Shown here piece by piece: positions 26,742 through 35,143 of a DNA stretch of 55,440 bases. The notes below the pieces were generated by a model. The model had not been told where the DNA came from. It was given only the letters and a program-made list of their open reading frames with translations, and searched no databases. Positions within the stretch are counted from its first letter, which is position 1; each line of letters opens with the position of its first letter. The position numbers and the translations under genes were made by a program. The stretch comes from an uncultured Porphyromonadaceae bacterium (GTDB lineage Bacteria > Bacteroidota > Bacteroidia > Bacteroidales > Muribaculaceae), in NCBI GenBank assembly GCA_945873625.1, contig CAMCDS010000015.1:1-55440 (forward strand). Reading direction: 5' to 3'.

Positions 26742-29700
26742 ATGAGTCTATACGGCGCGTCAGTGAAGCGGCCCATCATGACGACCCTCTGCTTCGTCAC
26801 GATCATCATCCTCGGCCTCTTCTCGCTGGCAAAACTTCCGATCGACCTCTATCCCGACATCGACACCAATACGCTAATGGTCATCACCATGTATCCCGGT
26901 GCCAGTGCCGAAGACATAGAGCAGAATGTAACCAAGCCGCTTGAGAACACGCTCAACTCCGTGGAGCACCTCAAGCACATCACCTCGCAGTCGCGCGAGA
27001 ACACCTCGGTCATCACCCTCGAGTTCGAATATGGCTACGACATCGACGTTCTCACCAACGACGTGCGCGACAAGCTCGACATGGTGAAGTCGGCTCTCCC
27101 CGACGACAGCGAGAGCCCGATTATCTTCAAGTTCTCGACCGACATGATTCCCATCTGCCTCCTCTCGGTGGAGGCAAAGGAGAGCATGGCGGGTCTCTAC
27201 AAGATTCTCGACGACGCGGTGGCCAACCCGCTGGCACGCGTCGACGGGGTGGGTTCGGTGAGCATCTCGGGCGCCCCGAAGCGCGAGGTGCACGTATACT
27301 GCGACCCCTCGCGCCTTGAGGCCTACAACCTCTCGGTGGAGCAGATATCGAACATCATCGGCGCCGAGAACCGCAACGTGCCGGGCGGCTCGTTCGACAT
27401 CGGCTCCAACACCTACGCGCTGCGCGTGCAGGGAGAGTTTGACGAGACCGAAGAGCTCCGCAACATCCCCGTCGGATCCTACAACGGCTCGATCGTCTAT
27501 CTCAAAGACGTGGCCCGCGTAGAGGACTCGCTCGAGGAGCGCACGCAGCACACCTTCAACTCAGGCCGCGAGGGCGCCATGATCATCATCCAGAAGCAGA
27601 GCGGCGCCAACTCGGTGCAGATATCGGAGAAGGTGATGAAGATGCTTCCGCGCCTTCAGAAAAACCTCCCTTCCGACGTGAAGATAGGCGTCATCGTCGA
27701 CACCTCCGACAACATCCGCAACACCATCGCCTCGCTTGAGGAGACCGTGCTCTACGCCCTCCTCTTCGTGATGATAGTGGTGTTCGTCTTCCTCGGACGA
27801 TGGCGAGCCACGATGATTATCGTCATCACCATCCCTGTCTCGCTCATCGCATCGTTCATCTACCTCTTCGCCACGGGCAACACGCTCAACATCGTGTCGC
27901 TCTCGGCCCTCTCGATCTCAATCGGCATGGTGGTCGACGACGCCATCGTGGTGCTTGAGAACGTTACCACCCACATCGAGCGCGGCGCCGACCCGAAACA
28001 GGCGGCCGTGCACGGCACCAACGAAGTGGCCATCTCGGTTATCGCATCTACTCTCACCCTCATCGCGGTGTTCTTCCCGCTGACGCTCGTTACCGGCATG
28101 ACCGGCGTGCTCTTCCGCCAGCTCGGATGGATGGTTACCATCATGATGATAATCTCCACCACCTGCGCCCTCTCGCTCACCCCGATGCTCTGCTCGCAGT
28201 GGCTCAAGCGCAACCCCAAACATTCGAAGCTCTACGAGAAGCTCTATATGCCCATCGAGCGCGCGCTCGACCGCTTCGACGACGGCTATGCGTCGCTGCT
28301 GCGCCTCGTGGTAGGCCATAAGACGGTTACCATCATCGTCTGCCTCGGCATCTTCGCCGGCTCGCTCTTCCTGATGAAGTTCGTCGGCACGGAGTTCTTC
28401 CCGACGCAGGACAACTCACGTATCGGCGTCAACCTCGAGCTTCCCATCGGCTCGCGCGTTGAACTTGCGGAAGACGCCACCAGGCGACTCGACTCCCTCT
28501 GGCGCGCCAAGTACAAGGACGAGATTCTCGTCAGCAACTATACCGTCGGCCCCGCAAGCTCCGACAACACTTTCGCCTCGCTCTCCGACAACGGCCCGCA
28601 CATCGTCTCGATGAACATCCGCCTCACCAACCCCGCCGACCGCAAGCGCGGTATCCGCGAGATAGCCGACGACATGCGCCGCGACATCTCCGAGCAGTTC
28701 CCCGAGTTCAAGAAAGCCCAGGTAAATGTGGGCGGCGGACGCGGACAGGGAATGGGCGGACAGTCGACCGTCGACTTCGAGATCTACGGCTACGACTTCA
28801 CCGAAACCGACTCCGTGGCCCGTCAGCTCTCCGAGGTGCTCAAGGGAATCCCCGGCACGGCCGACATCAACATCTCGCGTTCCGACTATCAGCCCGAGTA
28901 TCAGGTTGACTTCGACCGCGAGAAGCTGGCCCTCTACGGACTCAACATGCAGACCGTGGCCTACTATCTGCGCAACCGCATCAACGGCGCCACCGCCTCG
29001 CAGTTCCGCGAAGACGGCGAGGAATACGACATCAAGGTGATGTACAGTCCCGAACACCGCACCGAGATCTCCGACATCGAGAATATCGTGGTCTACACCT
29101 CCACCGGTCAGCCCGTGAGGGTGAAGGAGCTCGGCAAGGTGGTGGAGCGCTTCACTCCCCCGACCATCGAGCGCAAGGACCGCGAGCGTCTGATCACCGT
29201 CTCGGCCGTGGTCGACGGCGTGCCTCTCTCGCAGGTGGTAACCGCCGCCCAGGCCCAGATCGACAAGATGCACCTCCCCGCGGGCATCTCCATCGGCCTG
29301 GCCGGATCGTTCGAAGACCAGCAAGACTCCTTCTTCGACCTCATGATGCTCGGCGTGCTCATCATCATCCTCGTCTACATCGTGATGGCGGCGCAGTTCG
29401 AATCGCTCACCTACCCCGGCATCATCATGACGTCGCTCCTCTTCGCCTTCTCGGGCGTATTCATCATCCTCTGGCTCACGGGCCACACGCTCAACGTGAT
29501 GTCGATGATCGGCGGAATCATGCTTATCGGTATCGTGGTGAAGAACGGCATCGTGCTCATCGACTACATCACGCTCAACCGTGAGCGCGGCATGAGCATC
29601 CGCAGCGCCGTGATCGACGGCGGACGCTCGCGTCTGCGCCCCGTGGTGATGACCACGCTCACCACCATCCTCGGCATGGTGCCGATGGCATGCGGCACAG

Positions 29701-29888
29701 GCGAGGGAGCCGAGATGTGGCGCCCGATGGGCACGGCCGTAATCGGCGGTCTCACCTTCTCCACCATCCTCACGCTCCTCTTCGTGCCGGTGCTCTACTG
29801 CGTGTTCGCCCACAACGGCGTGAAGCGCACCCGCAAGAAGCTGCGCAAGGCCCACGAGGCAAGGCTGGCAGCCGCAAAAAACGTTTAA
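26742..29888 (+). CDS. RND-superfamily (AcrB/HAE1-type) efflux pump
   Basis: A 1048-residue proton-driven inner-membrane exporter. The N-terminal SVKRPIMTTLCFVTIIILGL opens the first transmembrane helix, the proton-relay Asp pair D399/D400 lies in the TM4 motif GMVVDDAIVVLEN, and two large periplasmic loops are present. The second half begins near VGHKTVTIIVCLGIF. A Gly-rich GGGRGQGMGGQ loop is in the second periplasmic domain. Length and layout suit the hydrophobe/amphiphile type rather than the metal type. Substrates are unknown. Confidence 0.95.
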   Translation: MSLYGASVKRPIMTTLCFVTIIILGLFSLAKLPIDLYPDIDTNTLMVITMYPGASAEDIEQNVTKPLENTLNSVEHLKHITSQSRENTSVITLEFEYGYDIDVLTNDVRDKLDMVKSALPDDSESPIIFKFSTDMIPICLLSVEAKESMAGLYKILDDAVANPLARVDGVGSVSISGAPKREVHVYCDPSRLEAYNLSVEQISNIIGAENRNVPGGSFDIGSNTYALRVQGEFDETEELRNIPVGSYNGSIVYLKDVARVEDSLEERTQHTFNSGREGAMIIIQKQSGANSVQISEKVMKMLPRLQKNLPSDVKIGVIVDTSDNIRNTIASLEETVLYALLFVMIVVFVFLGRWRATMIIVITIPVSLIASFIYLFATGNTLNIVSLSALSISIGMVVDDAIVVLENVTTHIERGADPKQAAVHGTNEVAISVIASTLTLIAVFFPLTLVTGMTGVLFRQLGWMVTIMMIISTTCALSLTPMLCSQWLKRNPKHSKLYEKLYMPIERALDRFDDGYASLLRLVVGHKTVTIIVCLGIFAGSLFLMKFVGTEFFPTQDNSRIGVNLELPIGSRVELAEDATRRLDSLWRAKYKDEILVSNYTVGPASSDNTFASLSDNGPHIVSMNIRLTNPADRKRGIREIADDMRRDISEQFPEFKKAQVNVGGGRGQGMGGQSTVDFEIYGYDFTETDSVARQLSEVLKGIPGTADINISRSDYQPEYQVDFDREKLALYGLNMQTVAYYLRNRINGATASQFREDGEEYDIKVMYSPEHRTEISDIENIVVYTSTGQPVRVKELGKVVERFTPPTIERKDRERLITVSAVVDGVPLSQVVTAAQAQIDKMHLPAGISIGLAGSFEDQQDSFFDLMMLGVLIIILVYIVMAAQFESLTYPGIIMTSLLFAFSGVFIILWLTGHTLNVMSMIGGIMLIGIVVKNGIVLIDYITLNRERGMSIRSAVIDGGRSRLRPVVMTTLTTILGMVPMACGTGEGAEMWRPMGTAVIGGLTFSTILTLLFVPVLYCVFAHNGVKRTRKKLRKAHEARLAAAKNV

Positions 29889-29908
29889 CTCAAGAATAAT
29901 CCACCAAG

Positions 29909-30202
29909 ATGAAAAGCATATTCATAGCCTACGACCAGGCACACCACGAGGCAATCATCGACGTGCTCGACCGGTGCAGCTGCCGCGGATTCACTTCGTT
30001 CGGCACCGTGCAGGGACGCGGCTCGGTGAAAGGCGAGCCCCACTACGGCTCCCACGCCTGGCCCTCGCTCGCGTCGGCCATCATCACCTTCGTCGACGAC
30101 TCGAAGACCGACACCCTGCTCGAGATGCTCCATGCCCTCGACGAATCGAAGCCCCTGCTCGGACTCCGCGCCTTCGTCTGGGACGTAGAGAAGTCCATCT
30201 GA
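29909..30202 (+). CDS. PG0541-family, PII-like transporter-associated protein
   Basis: A 97-residue ferredoxin-like protein (MKSIFIAYDQAHHEAIIDVL) resembling the PG0541 family, which follows an RND efflux operon in Porphyromonas gingivalis (PG0538-PG0541). It has a PII-like flexible-loop region (GTVQGRGSVKGEPHYGSHAW) and a C-terminal strand LLGLRAFVWDVEKSI. It starts 20 bp after the pump gene, so it is co-transcribed and may bind the pump or sense its substrate. The molecular role is not established. Confidence 0.82.
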   Translation: MKSIFIAYDQAHHEAIIDVLDRCSCRGFTSFGTVQGRGSVKGEPHYGSHAWPSLASAIITFVDDSKTDTLLEMLHALDESKPLLGLRAFVWDVEKSI

Positions 30203-30228
30203 CCTGCGCTCCGCGCCTATATCCTCAG

Positions 30229-30263
30229 GAGACCCGTCCCGTCTTTCCGACCGGACGGGTCTC
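30229..30263 (+). terminator. Hairpin at the end of the efflux operon
   Basis: An 11-bp perfect stem (GAGACCCGTCC / GGACGGGTCTC) lies 26 bp after the PG0541-family stop. There is no strong U-tract, so it may act as an mRNA 3' stabiliser or a weak terminator. Confidence 0.45.
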
Positions 30264-30312
30264 TCCGCTAAGGCTGAAAAGCGACAAAAACAGCAGACGG
30301 GAGAAGAAAAAT

Positions 30313-30343
30313 TTTGGCACGTGCGGATTTTTTTGTAATTTTG
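30313..30343 (+). promoter_or_regulatory. rpmE2 promoter (TTTG-N19-TAATTTTG)
   Basis: TTTG at 30313-30316 and TAATTTTG at 30336-30343, with a 19-bp spacer. The start is near 30350, with a leader of about 65 nt before the L31 ATG. Confidence 0.85.
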
Positions 30344-30413
30344 CAGGCCATTAAGCGGGATCGCGACCTGCTTAGACCTGAATATTAATTTTTTAACTGC
30401 AGAAAAAATTAAG

Positions 30414-30668
30414 ATGAAAAAAGACATTCATCCCTCCAACTACCGGGAAGTGGTGTTCAAAGACATGTCGAACGACGAGACTTTCATCACCCGTTCCACT
30501 GTCGCTTCCCGCGAGACTATCGAAATCGACGGCAAGGAGTATCCTTTGGTGAAGCTTGAAATCACCAGCTCGTCGCACCCCTTCTTCACCGGCAAGCAGA
30601 AGCTCGTCGACACCGCAGGACGCGTCGACAAGTTCCGCAACCGCTACGGCAACCGCGGCAAGAAGTGA
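30414..30668 (+). CDS. rpmE2: 50S ribosomal protein L31, type B (zinc-independent)
   Basis: An 84-residue ribosomal protein starting [20 protein letters not shown] and ending in a basic [11 protein letters not shown] tail. The CxxC zinc motifs of type A L31 are absent, which defines the type B (C-minus) paralogue. In Bacteroidales this is the usual form. It is monocistronic, with its own promoter and terminator. Confidence 0.96.
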   Translation: MKKDIHPSNYREVVFKDMSNDETFITRSTVASRETIEIDGKEYPLVKLEITSSSHPFFTGKQKLVDTAGRVDKFRNRYGNRGKK

Positions 30669-30708
30669 GGATCGCTCAGAGACCGATTTCTCCACCGACA
30701 GAATTCAT

Positions 30709-30754
30709 CCGGGAGAGAGAGCCTATCGAGGCTTTCACTCCCGGCTCTTTTTTT
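30709..30754 (+). terminator. rpmE2 terminator
   Basis: A two-part stem (CCGGGAG with CTCCCGG outside, GAGCC with GGCTT inside) is followed by CTCTTTTTTT. Confidence 0.85.
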
Positions 30755-30822
30755 GCCCGCTTCCCAAGAAAGCATTACCCTCATTAGAAGGTGCCATGAG
30801 AAGCGTCCGGCCGGCGCGTTAA

Positions 30823-30853
30823 TTGGCAGTGTCAGCCTTTTTTTGTAATTTTG
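30823..30853 (+). promoter_or_regulatory. Promoter of the YidE-like transporter (TTG-N20-TAATTTTG)
   Basis: TTG at 30823-30825 and TAATTTTG at 30846-30853, with a 20-bp spacer. The predicted start lies about 85 nt upstream of the ATG at 30946. It supports that start over an in-frame ATG at 30823 that would overlap the promoter. Confidence 0.8.
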
Positions 30854-30945
30854 CAGCTGTTTTACATCCGCCGGAGCCGACGCCCCTCCCCCCGGGGAGG
30901 ACGGAAAGCCGTCTGCGGCACAATAATCACTTAATTTTCATATAC

Positions 30946-32637
30946 ATGGATTGGCTGATAGAACTTCTCTCTCCGGGCAACACATCGTTGTCAAGCACCA
31001 TCATGCTCTATTCATTCGTGATCTTCACGGGCATCTATCTCGGAAAGATCAAGATTTTAGGCGTGTCGCTTGGCGTTACCTTCGTGCTGTTTGTCGGCAT
31101 TCTGATGGGACACTTCGGCTATGCCGTGGAGGCCGACACACTCCACTTCCTTCGCGAGTTCGGCCTCATCCTCTTCATCTTCTCGATAGGCATGCAGGTG
31201 GGTCCGGGCTTCTTCTCCTCGTTCAAGGAGGGAGGCATCAGGCTCAACGCCCTTGCCCTGACGGGAGTGGGGATGAGCGTGATAATCACGCTCGCCATCT
31301 ACTGGATACAGCTCTACGCCGGAGGCACCACCTCACTCGAGCAGCTCGTAGGCATAATGAGCGGCGCCGTAACCAACACTCCGGGCCTCGGCGCGGCGCA
31401 GCAGACCGTGCTGCAGATGCAGCCCGACGCCTACGACACGAGCCAGCAGATGTCGATGGGCTACGCGGCGGCATATCCCCTCGGCGTGGTCGGCATCATT
31501 CTCACGATGATCGTGGTCAGAAAGCTGTTCAAAATCAACGTCGACAACGAAATCAAGGAGGTGGAGGCCGATAAAGACGACTCGCAGCTCAAGCCCCACG
31601 TCGTTACCTTCCGCCTCACCAACGAGCTCATCCCCGGCCTCTCGATCCGCAAGCTGCACACCATCATCAACTGCAACTTCGTGATTTCGCGCATCGAGAA
31701 GCCCGACGGCAAGGTGATAATCCCCAAAAGCGACGACATCCTCGAAATCAACGACCTCCTGCTCGTGGTCTGCTCCGTGCAGGACGAAGAAGTGTTCCAC
31801 CGCTTCATCGGCCCCATGGAGGAGAAGAAATGGGAGATGGTGCAGGGTCCGGTGGTGAGCCGCCGCATCCTTGTAACCAAGACGGAATACAACGGCGTGA
31901 AGCTCGGCTCGCTGCGCCTGCGCATGGGCTATAAGCTCAACGTAACGCGCGTGAACCGTGCCGGCGTCGACCTTCTTGCCACCGCCAGCCTGCGCCTCCA
32001 GATGGGCGACCGCCTCACCGTGGTGGGCAAGCTCGACGACATCAACCGCCTCGCCGACCGCCTCGGCAACTCCATGCGCCGCCTCAACGAGCCCAACCTC
32101 ATCACCATGTTCATCGGCATCTTCCTCGGCATACTGGTCGGCAGCATTCCCCTGCAGTTCCCCGGCATGTCGGTGCCCATGAAGCTCGGCCTCGCCGGAG
32201 GTCCCCTCGTGGTGGCCATCGCCCTCTCGGCCTACGGCTCGAAGTTCCATATCGTAACCTACACCAACTCGTCGGCCAACCTGCTGCTCCGCGAGATAGG
32301 CATCTGCCTCTTCCTCGCCTCCGTGGGCATAGCGGCCGGCAAGGACTTCGTCAGCACCGTATTCAACACGCAGGGCGCCCTCTGGGTGGGCTACGGATTC
32401 ATCATCACGGTGATTCCGCTGCTCATAATGGGCATCATAGCCCGAGGCAAATACAAGCTCAATTATCTCACCATAATGGGTCTGATGAGCGGAGGCTACA
32501 CCGACCCGCCGGCACTCGCCTACGGCAACAAGGTGGCCAACAACGACCAGCCCGCCGTAGCCTACTCCACGGTCTATCCGCTTACGATGTTCATGCGCGT
32601 GATAGTGGCGCAGGTGCTCGTGCTATGCTTCCTGTAG
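30946..32637 (+). CDS. AspT/YidE-type transporter with paired TrkA-C domains
   Basis: A 563-residue inner-membrane protein. Two membrane blocks of about five helices each (from MDWLIELLSP to about residue 190, and from LITMFIGIFLGILVGSIPLQ to the end) flank two cytoplasmic TrkA-C domains (GLSIRKLHTIINCNFVISRI; KLGSLRLRMGYKLNVTRVNR). Each membrane block contains a conserved Gly-rich segment (SGAVTNTPGLGAAQQ; MSGGYTDPPALAYGN). This is the AspT/YidE/YbjL duplication architecture of putative anion or dicarboxylate antiporters. The substrate is unknown. Confidence 0.88.
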   Translation: MDWLIELLSPGNTSLSSTIMLYSFVIFTGIYLGKIKILGVSLGVTFVLFVGILMGHFGYAVEADTLHFLREFGLILFIFSIGMQVGPGFFSSFKEGGIRLNALALTGVGMSVIITLAIYWIQLYAGGTTSLEQLVGIMSGAVTNTPGLGAAQQTVLQMQPDAYDTSQQMSMGYAAAYPLGVVGIILTMIVVRKLFKINVDNEIKEVEADKDDSQLKPHVVTFRLTNELIPGLSIRKLHTIINCNFVISRIEKPDGKVIIPKSDDILEINDLLLVVCSVQDEEVFHRFIGPMEEKKWEMVQGPVVSRRILVTKTEYNGVKLGSLRLRMGYKLNVTRVNRAGVDLLATASLRLQMGDRLTVVGKLDDINRLADRLGNSMRRLNEPNLITMFIGIFLGILVGSIPLQFPGMSVPMKLGLAGGPLVVAIALSAYGSKFHIVTYTNSSANLLLREIGICLFLASVGIAAGKDFVSTVFNTQGALWVGYGFIITVIPLLIMGIIARGKYKLNYLTIMGLMSGGYTDPPALAYGNKVANNDQPAVAYSTVYPLTMFMRVIVAQVLVLCFL

Positions 32638-32660
32638 CTCGGCCCGTAACCCACAGTCTA

Positions 32661-32701
32661 CGCCGCCGTCCCGCCTCCAGGCCGGGCGGCGGCGCTTTTT
32701 C
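32661..32701 (+). terminator. Terminator of the YidE-like transporter gene
   Basis: Outer stem CGCCGCC / GGCGGCG with inner GC pairs, followed by CTTTTT. Confidence 0.8.
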
Positions 32702-32803
32702 GGCACCGACAACGGTGATTCACCCTACGCCCTGATTGTCAGCTAATTTCAGCCTTTAGCGAAGTTGACATCCGATAAAAATTAAAAAATAATCGGCAAA
32801 AAA

Positions 32804-32835
32804 TTTGGTGGTTTCCGAAAAAGGTTCTAACTTTG
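32804..32835 (+). promoter_or_regulatory. tRNA-Ser promoter (TTTG-N20-TAACTTTG)
   Basis: TTTG at 32804-32807 and TAACTTTG at 32828-32835 with a 20-bp spacer, ending 23 bp before the tRNA. Confidence 0.85.
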
Positions 32836-32858
32836 CACTCGCTATCAAAAACGACCAA

Positions 32859-32947
32859 GGAGAGATGCCGGAGTGGTCGATCGGGGCGGTCTCGAAAACC
32901 GTTGTACCTTTTAGGTACCCAGGGTTCGAATCCCTGTCTCTCCGCCA
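32859..32947 (+). tRNA. tRNA-Ser (anticodon CGA)
   Basis: An 89-nt tRNA including an encoded GCCA end. The acceptor stem GGAGAGA pairs with TCTCTCC. The anticodon arm GCGGT-CTCGAAA-ACCGT gives anticodon CGA (reads UCG). A long variable arm (GTACC-TTTTA-GGTAC) identifies the serine class, and the T-arm CAGGG-TTCGAAT-CCCTG is normal. Confidence 0.96.
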
Positions 32948-32984
32948 GTAAGGCCTCTGCAAGTTTAGCTTGCAGAGGCCTTAC
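32948..32984. terminator. Perfect 16-bp hairpin directly after the tRNA
   Basis: GTAAGGCCTCTGCAAG and its exact complement flank a 5-nt TTTAG loop, starting at the base after the tRNA CCA. It has no U-tract on either strand. It may serve as a 3' processing or termination signal for the tRNA transcript. Confidence 0.55.
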
Positions 32985-32996
32985 TGCATCCCCCGC

Positions 32997-33206
32997 CTAC
33001 CCCGCCACGCCCGGAAATTTTGGGAGCTTTCTAAAATATAACCTAAAAACGCGAGTTCGGGATAAGAAATACCCTGAAAAAGTTAAATCGGCAGCTTGAG
33101 AAAAATGTGAAAGCCCTCGCGGCCAAAGACGGTCAATGTATACACGAAAGCCATCGGTTTTCTCTTTCGGATCGTAAGCTCGCTTTAATTGAATTATCTG
33201 TTTCAT
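32997..33206 (-). pseudogene. Truncated DUF488-family gene
   Basis: From the ATG at 33206 the first 38 or so codons ([20 protein letters not shown] and [12 protein letters not shown]) match the start of DUF488 proteins, normally about 115-120 residues. After AADL the reading becomes unrelated and stops at 69 residues, so the C-terminal two thirds are lost. The downstream sequence is AT-rich and runs up to the tRNA hairpin. It is part of a decayed patch with the next two features. Confidence 0.7.
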
Positions 33207-33328
33207 AATTACTATTTTTATATTACAACATCTCACCGGAGTGTTGGTTTTATAAAGTCAATGTAAGATATAATAAAACCCCTCATTCTGCGTTATTCCA
33301 TAATTCACAAGTACACTTGTTACCATCA

Positions 33329-33628
33329 ATGAATAGGATTGACAGAGAAAAGAAAGTCATCGGGCAAATGATAGAGGTCTTCTGTCGCAGACATCATCAG
33401 ACCGGGAGTCTTTGCGACGAATGCGAGGATTTGTTGGCGTATGCCCTCAATAGACTTGAACGCTGCCCTAAAGGCTCATCAAAGACGAGTTGCCGGAAAT
33501 GCGACATTCATTGCTATGCTCCGGCTCAGAAAGAACGGATAAGGGAAGTAATGCGGTATGTCGGTCCCAGAATGATCTTTATCCATCCTGTCTCTGCCAT
33601 ACGACATCTAATCTCAGAACTTATATAA
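33329..33628 (+). CDS. YgbA-like protein (nitrous oxide-stimulated promoter family)
   Basis: A 99-residue protein (103 from an alternative ATG at 33317) with the cysteine-rich pattern of E. coli YgbA: LCDECEDLLAYALNRLERCP, CRKCDIHCYAPAQKERIREV and RYVGPRMIFIHPVSAIRHLI. The family is induced by nitrosative stress, and its Cys residues may bind metal. It is the only intact gene of the lower-GC patch. No promoter of the TAnnTTTG kind was recognised, so expression is uncertain. Confidence 0.85.
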   Translation: MNRIDREKKVIGQMIEVFCRRHHQTGSLCDECEDLLAYALNRLERCPKGSSKTSCRKCDIHCYAPAQKERIREVMRYVGPRMIFIHPVSAIRHLISELI

Positions 33629-33638
33629 AAAGAGATAC

Positions 33639-34065
33639 ATGAAACCAATGAGAAAATCCTCGCGCCAGCAGGATGCCGTTTAGGCGCTCGAAGTCTTCGA
33701 AAGGGCTCCATTTGTGACGGTAAGCATGTGCCGTCCGGATGGAACACCCTACGGGCTGCCTCTTTCACTCGTTAAGGCAGATGATAAAACTTTCTATTTT
33801 CACTGCGCTGATGAAGGGGAGAAACTTGACTGCATTAAGTTCAATCCCATCGTCAGCCTCTCGGCAGTAAGCAAATGCACTCCTGCATTTGAGGAAGATA
33901 AACTGAATTATACTGAACATTATCGGTCAGCGGTTGCCATCGGTAGATGTGAGTGGGATGGAAGACCGAGCTGAAAAGATTGAAGCCCTGCGTCTATTAT
34001 GCGAAAGATTTCTTCCGAAACATATGAATCATTTTGAAGAAGCCATTGCGCGTAACATACTCTAA
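33639..34065 (+). pseudogene. Broken flavin-binding (pyridoxamine 5'-phosphate oxidase-like) gene
   Basis: Translation from 33639 gives MKPMRKSSRQQDAV, then an in-frame TAG at 33681, then ALEVFERAPFVTVSMCRPDG ... YGLPLSLV ... FYFHCADEGEKLDCIKFNP, a clear PNPOx/NimA-like split barrel. Near 33955 the frame shifts: the C-terminal helix EDRAEKIEALRLLCERFLPK continues in another frame and ends early at 34065. One nonsense change, one frameshift and a short C-terminus mean it is inactive. Confidence 0.8.
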
Positions 34066-34222
34066 AAACCAACTACCCACAGCCCTGAAAATCCGTAATG
34101 CCGTCCATTTATGAGGGGACACGCATAAGCGTGTGTGCCGGATAAGCCCGCAACTAATGTCAACCGAGGATTGACGAGGGCCTTGTCGGGAGCTGCAACG
34201 GGGATGCGTAGTGTGTCCGAAA
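34066..34222. other. Short gene-free gap with a small hairpin
   Basis: It contains the stem ACACGC / GCGTGT (34119-34124 and 34129-34134). It follows the decayed patch and precedes the convergent end of the fucosyltransferase gene. No clear U-tract terminator was found. Confidence 0.4.
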
Positions 34223-35143
34223 TCAGAGGAGCGAGGCGTCGGGGAAGCGGGTGAGCCAGCCGGCCGAGGATTTGCCGGGGAAGAGGATTACATGGCCGCC
34301 GAGCAAGGCGTCGGGGCGCAGCAGGGCGGCGAAGCGCCCCATGGAGCCCTGGCTGCACACTATGTGGCGACAGCGCGACATGAGCAGCAGGTCCATATAG
34401 CCACGGTCGGAGCCGTTGCCCTCCACTATCCTTGCGTCGACGCCTTCGGGCAGCGAGGGGAGCAGGCTTACGCGACACCATTCCGGATCGTCGGAGAAGA
34501 TGAAGAAGCGTGCGCCGGGAGCCATCGAGGCAATGCGCTCAACGGCGCGGCGGAAATAGCCGACCGTAGCCGGGTCGCCGTAGGCCGGATTCGACTTCGC
34601 GAGGTCGCCGCGCCTGACGTGTACGGCACAGGCGTCGGCCTCACGGTCGATGAGTTCGAGCCAGTCGCGGCCCGATTTGTCGAGCACGCTCAGATCGGGA
34701 CGGAATATCTGCCGGAAGAGCGCGGGATACATCTCCTCGGGGTCGTGGTAATAGCCGCGCATATATAGCGGTCCGCGATAGCTTATCCATTCGAGCGGGT
34801 CGGCGGGGGGATTGAAATAGTCGTAGGAGTCGGGACAGGAGAGGCGCAGCAGTCGCGTGAAAGCCGGTGAGGCTTTACGGAAAGGGAGGGAGGGGAACAT
34901 GCGCAGCAGGTCGAAGTTGCGCACGTGGATGCCGTCGCAGTCCTTCCCCCATTCGTCGAACCACGTGAGGTCAAACTCCACTTCATTACCCTTGCGGCGA
35001 AGCATCTCGCCTACAAGGTAGAAGTGCATCTGCGAGCATACACCGCCATCCATCCTCACCACCATGCGCCGCGGCAGAAGGCCGAGACGCCGGGCCGCTT
35101 TCCCCACGGCGGCCACTCCCCTCTTCGCCAAACGCTTAATCAT
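34223..35143 (-). CDS. Alpha-1,2-fucosyltransferase (GT11 family)
   Basis: A 306-residue cytoplasmic glycosyltransferase transferring fucose from GDP-fucose to galactose-type acceptors. GT11 features are MVVRMDGGVCSQMHFYLVGE near the N-terminus (the family usually has G-L-G-N-Q here), the HVRRGD donor motif, FFIFSDDPEWCR, and the C-terminal CRHIVCSQGSMGRFAALLRP (usually S-N-S-S-F-S-W). The N-terminal and last motifs are variants. It overlaps neuC by 8 bp and closes the glycan operon, suggesting a fucosylated, sialic-acid-bearing surface glycan. Confidence 0.82.
   Translation of the reverse strand: MIKRLAKRGVAAVGKAARRLGLLPRRMVVRMDGGVCSQMHFYLVGEMLRRKGNEVEFDLTWFDEWGKDCDGIHVRNFDLLRMFPSLPFRKASPAFTRLLRLSCPDSYDYFNPPADPLEWISYRGPLYMRGYYHDPEEMYPALFRQIFRPDLSVLDKSGRDWLELIDREADACAVHVRRGDLAKSNPAYGDPATVGYFRRAVERIASMAPGARFFIFSDDPEWCRVSLLPSLPEGVDARIVEGNGSDRGYMDLLLMSRCRHIVCSQGSMGRFAALLRPDALLGGHVILFPGKSSAGWLTRFPDASLL

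Noticed and set aside
32859..34222. An integrative element with att sites at tRNA-Ser
   Set aside because: No integrase gene and no repeat of the tRNA 3' end were seen downstream, so only a decayed patch is claimed.
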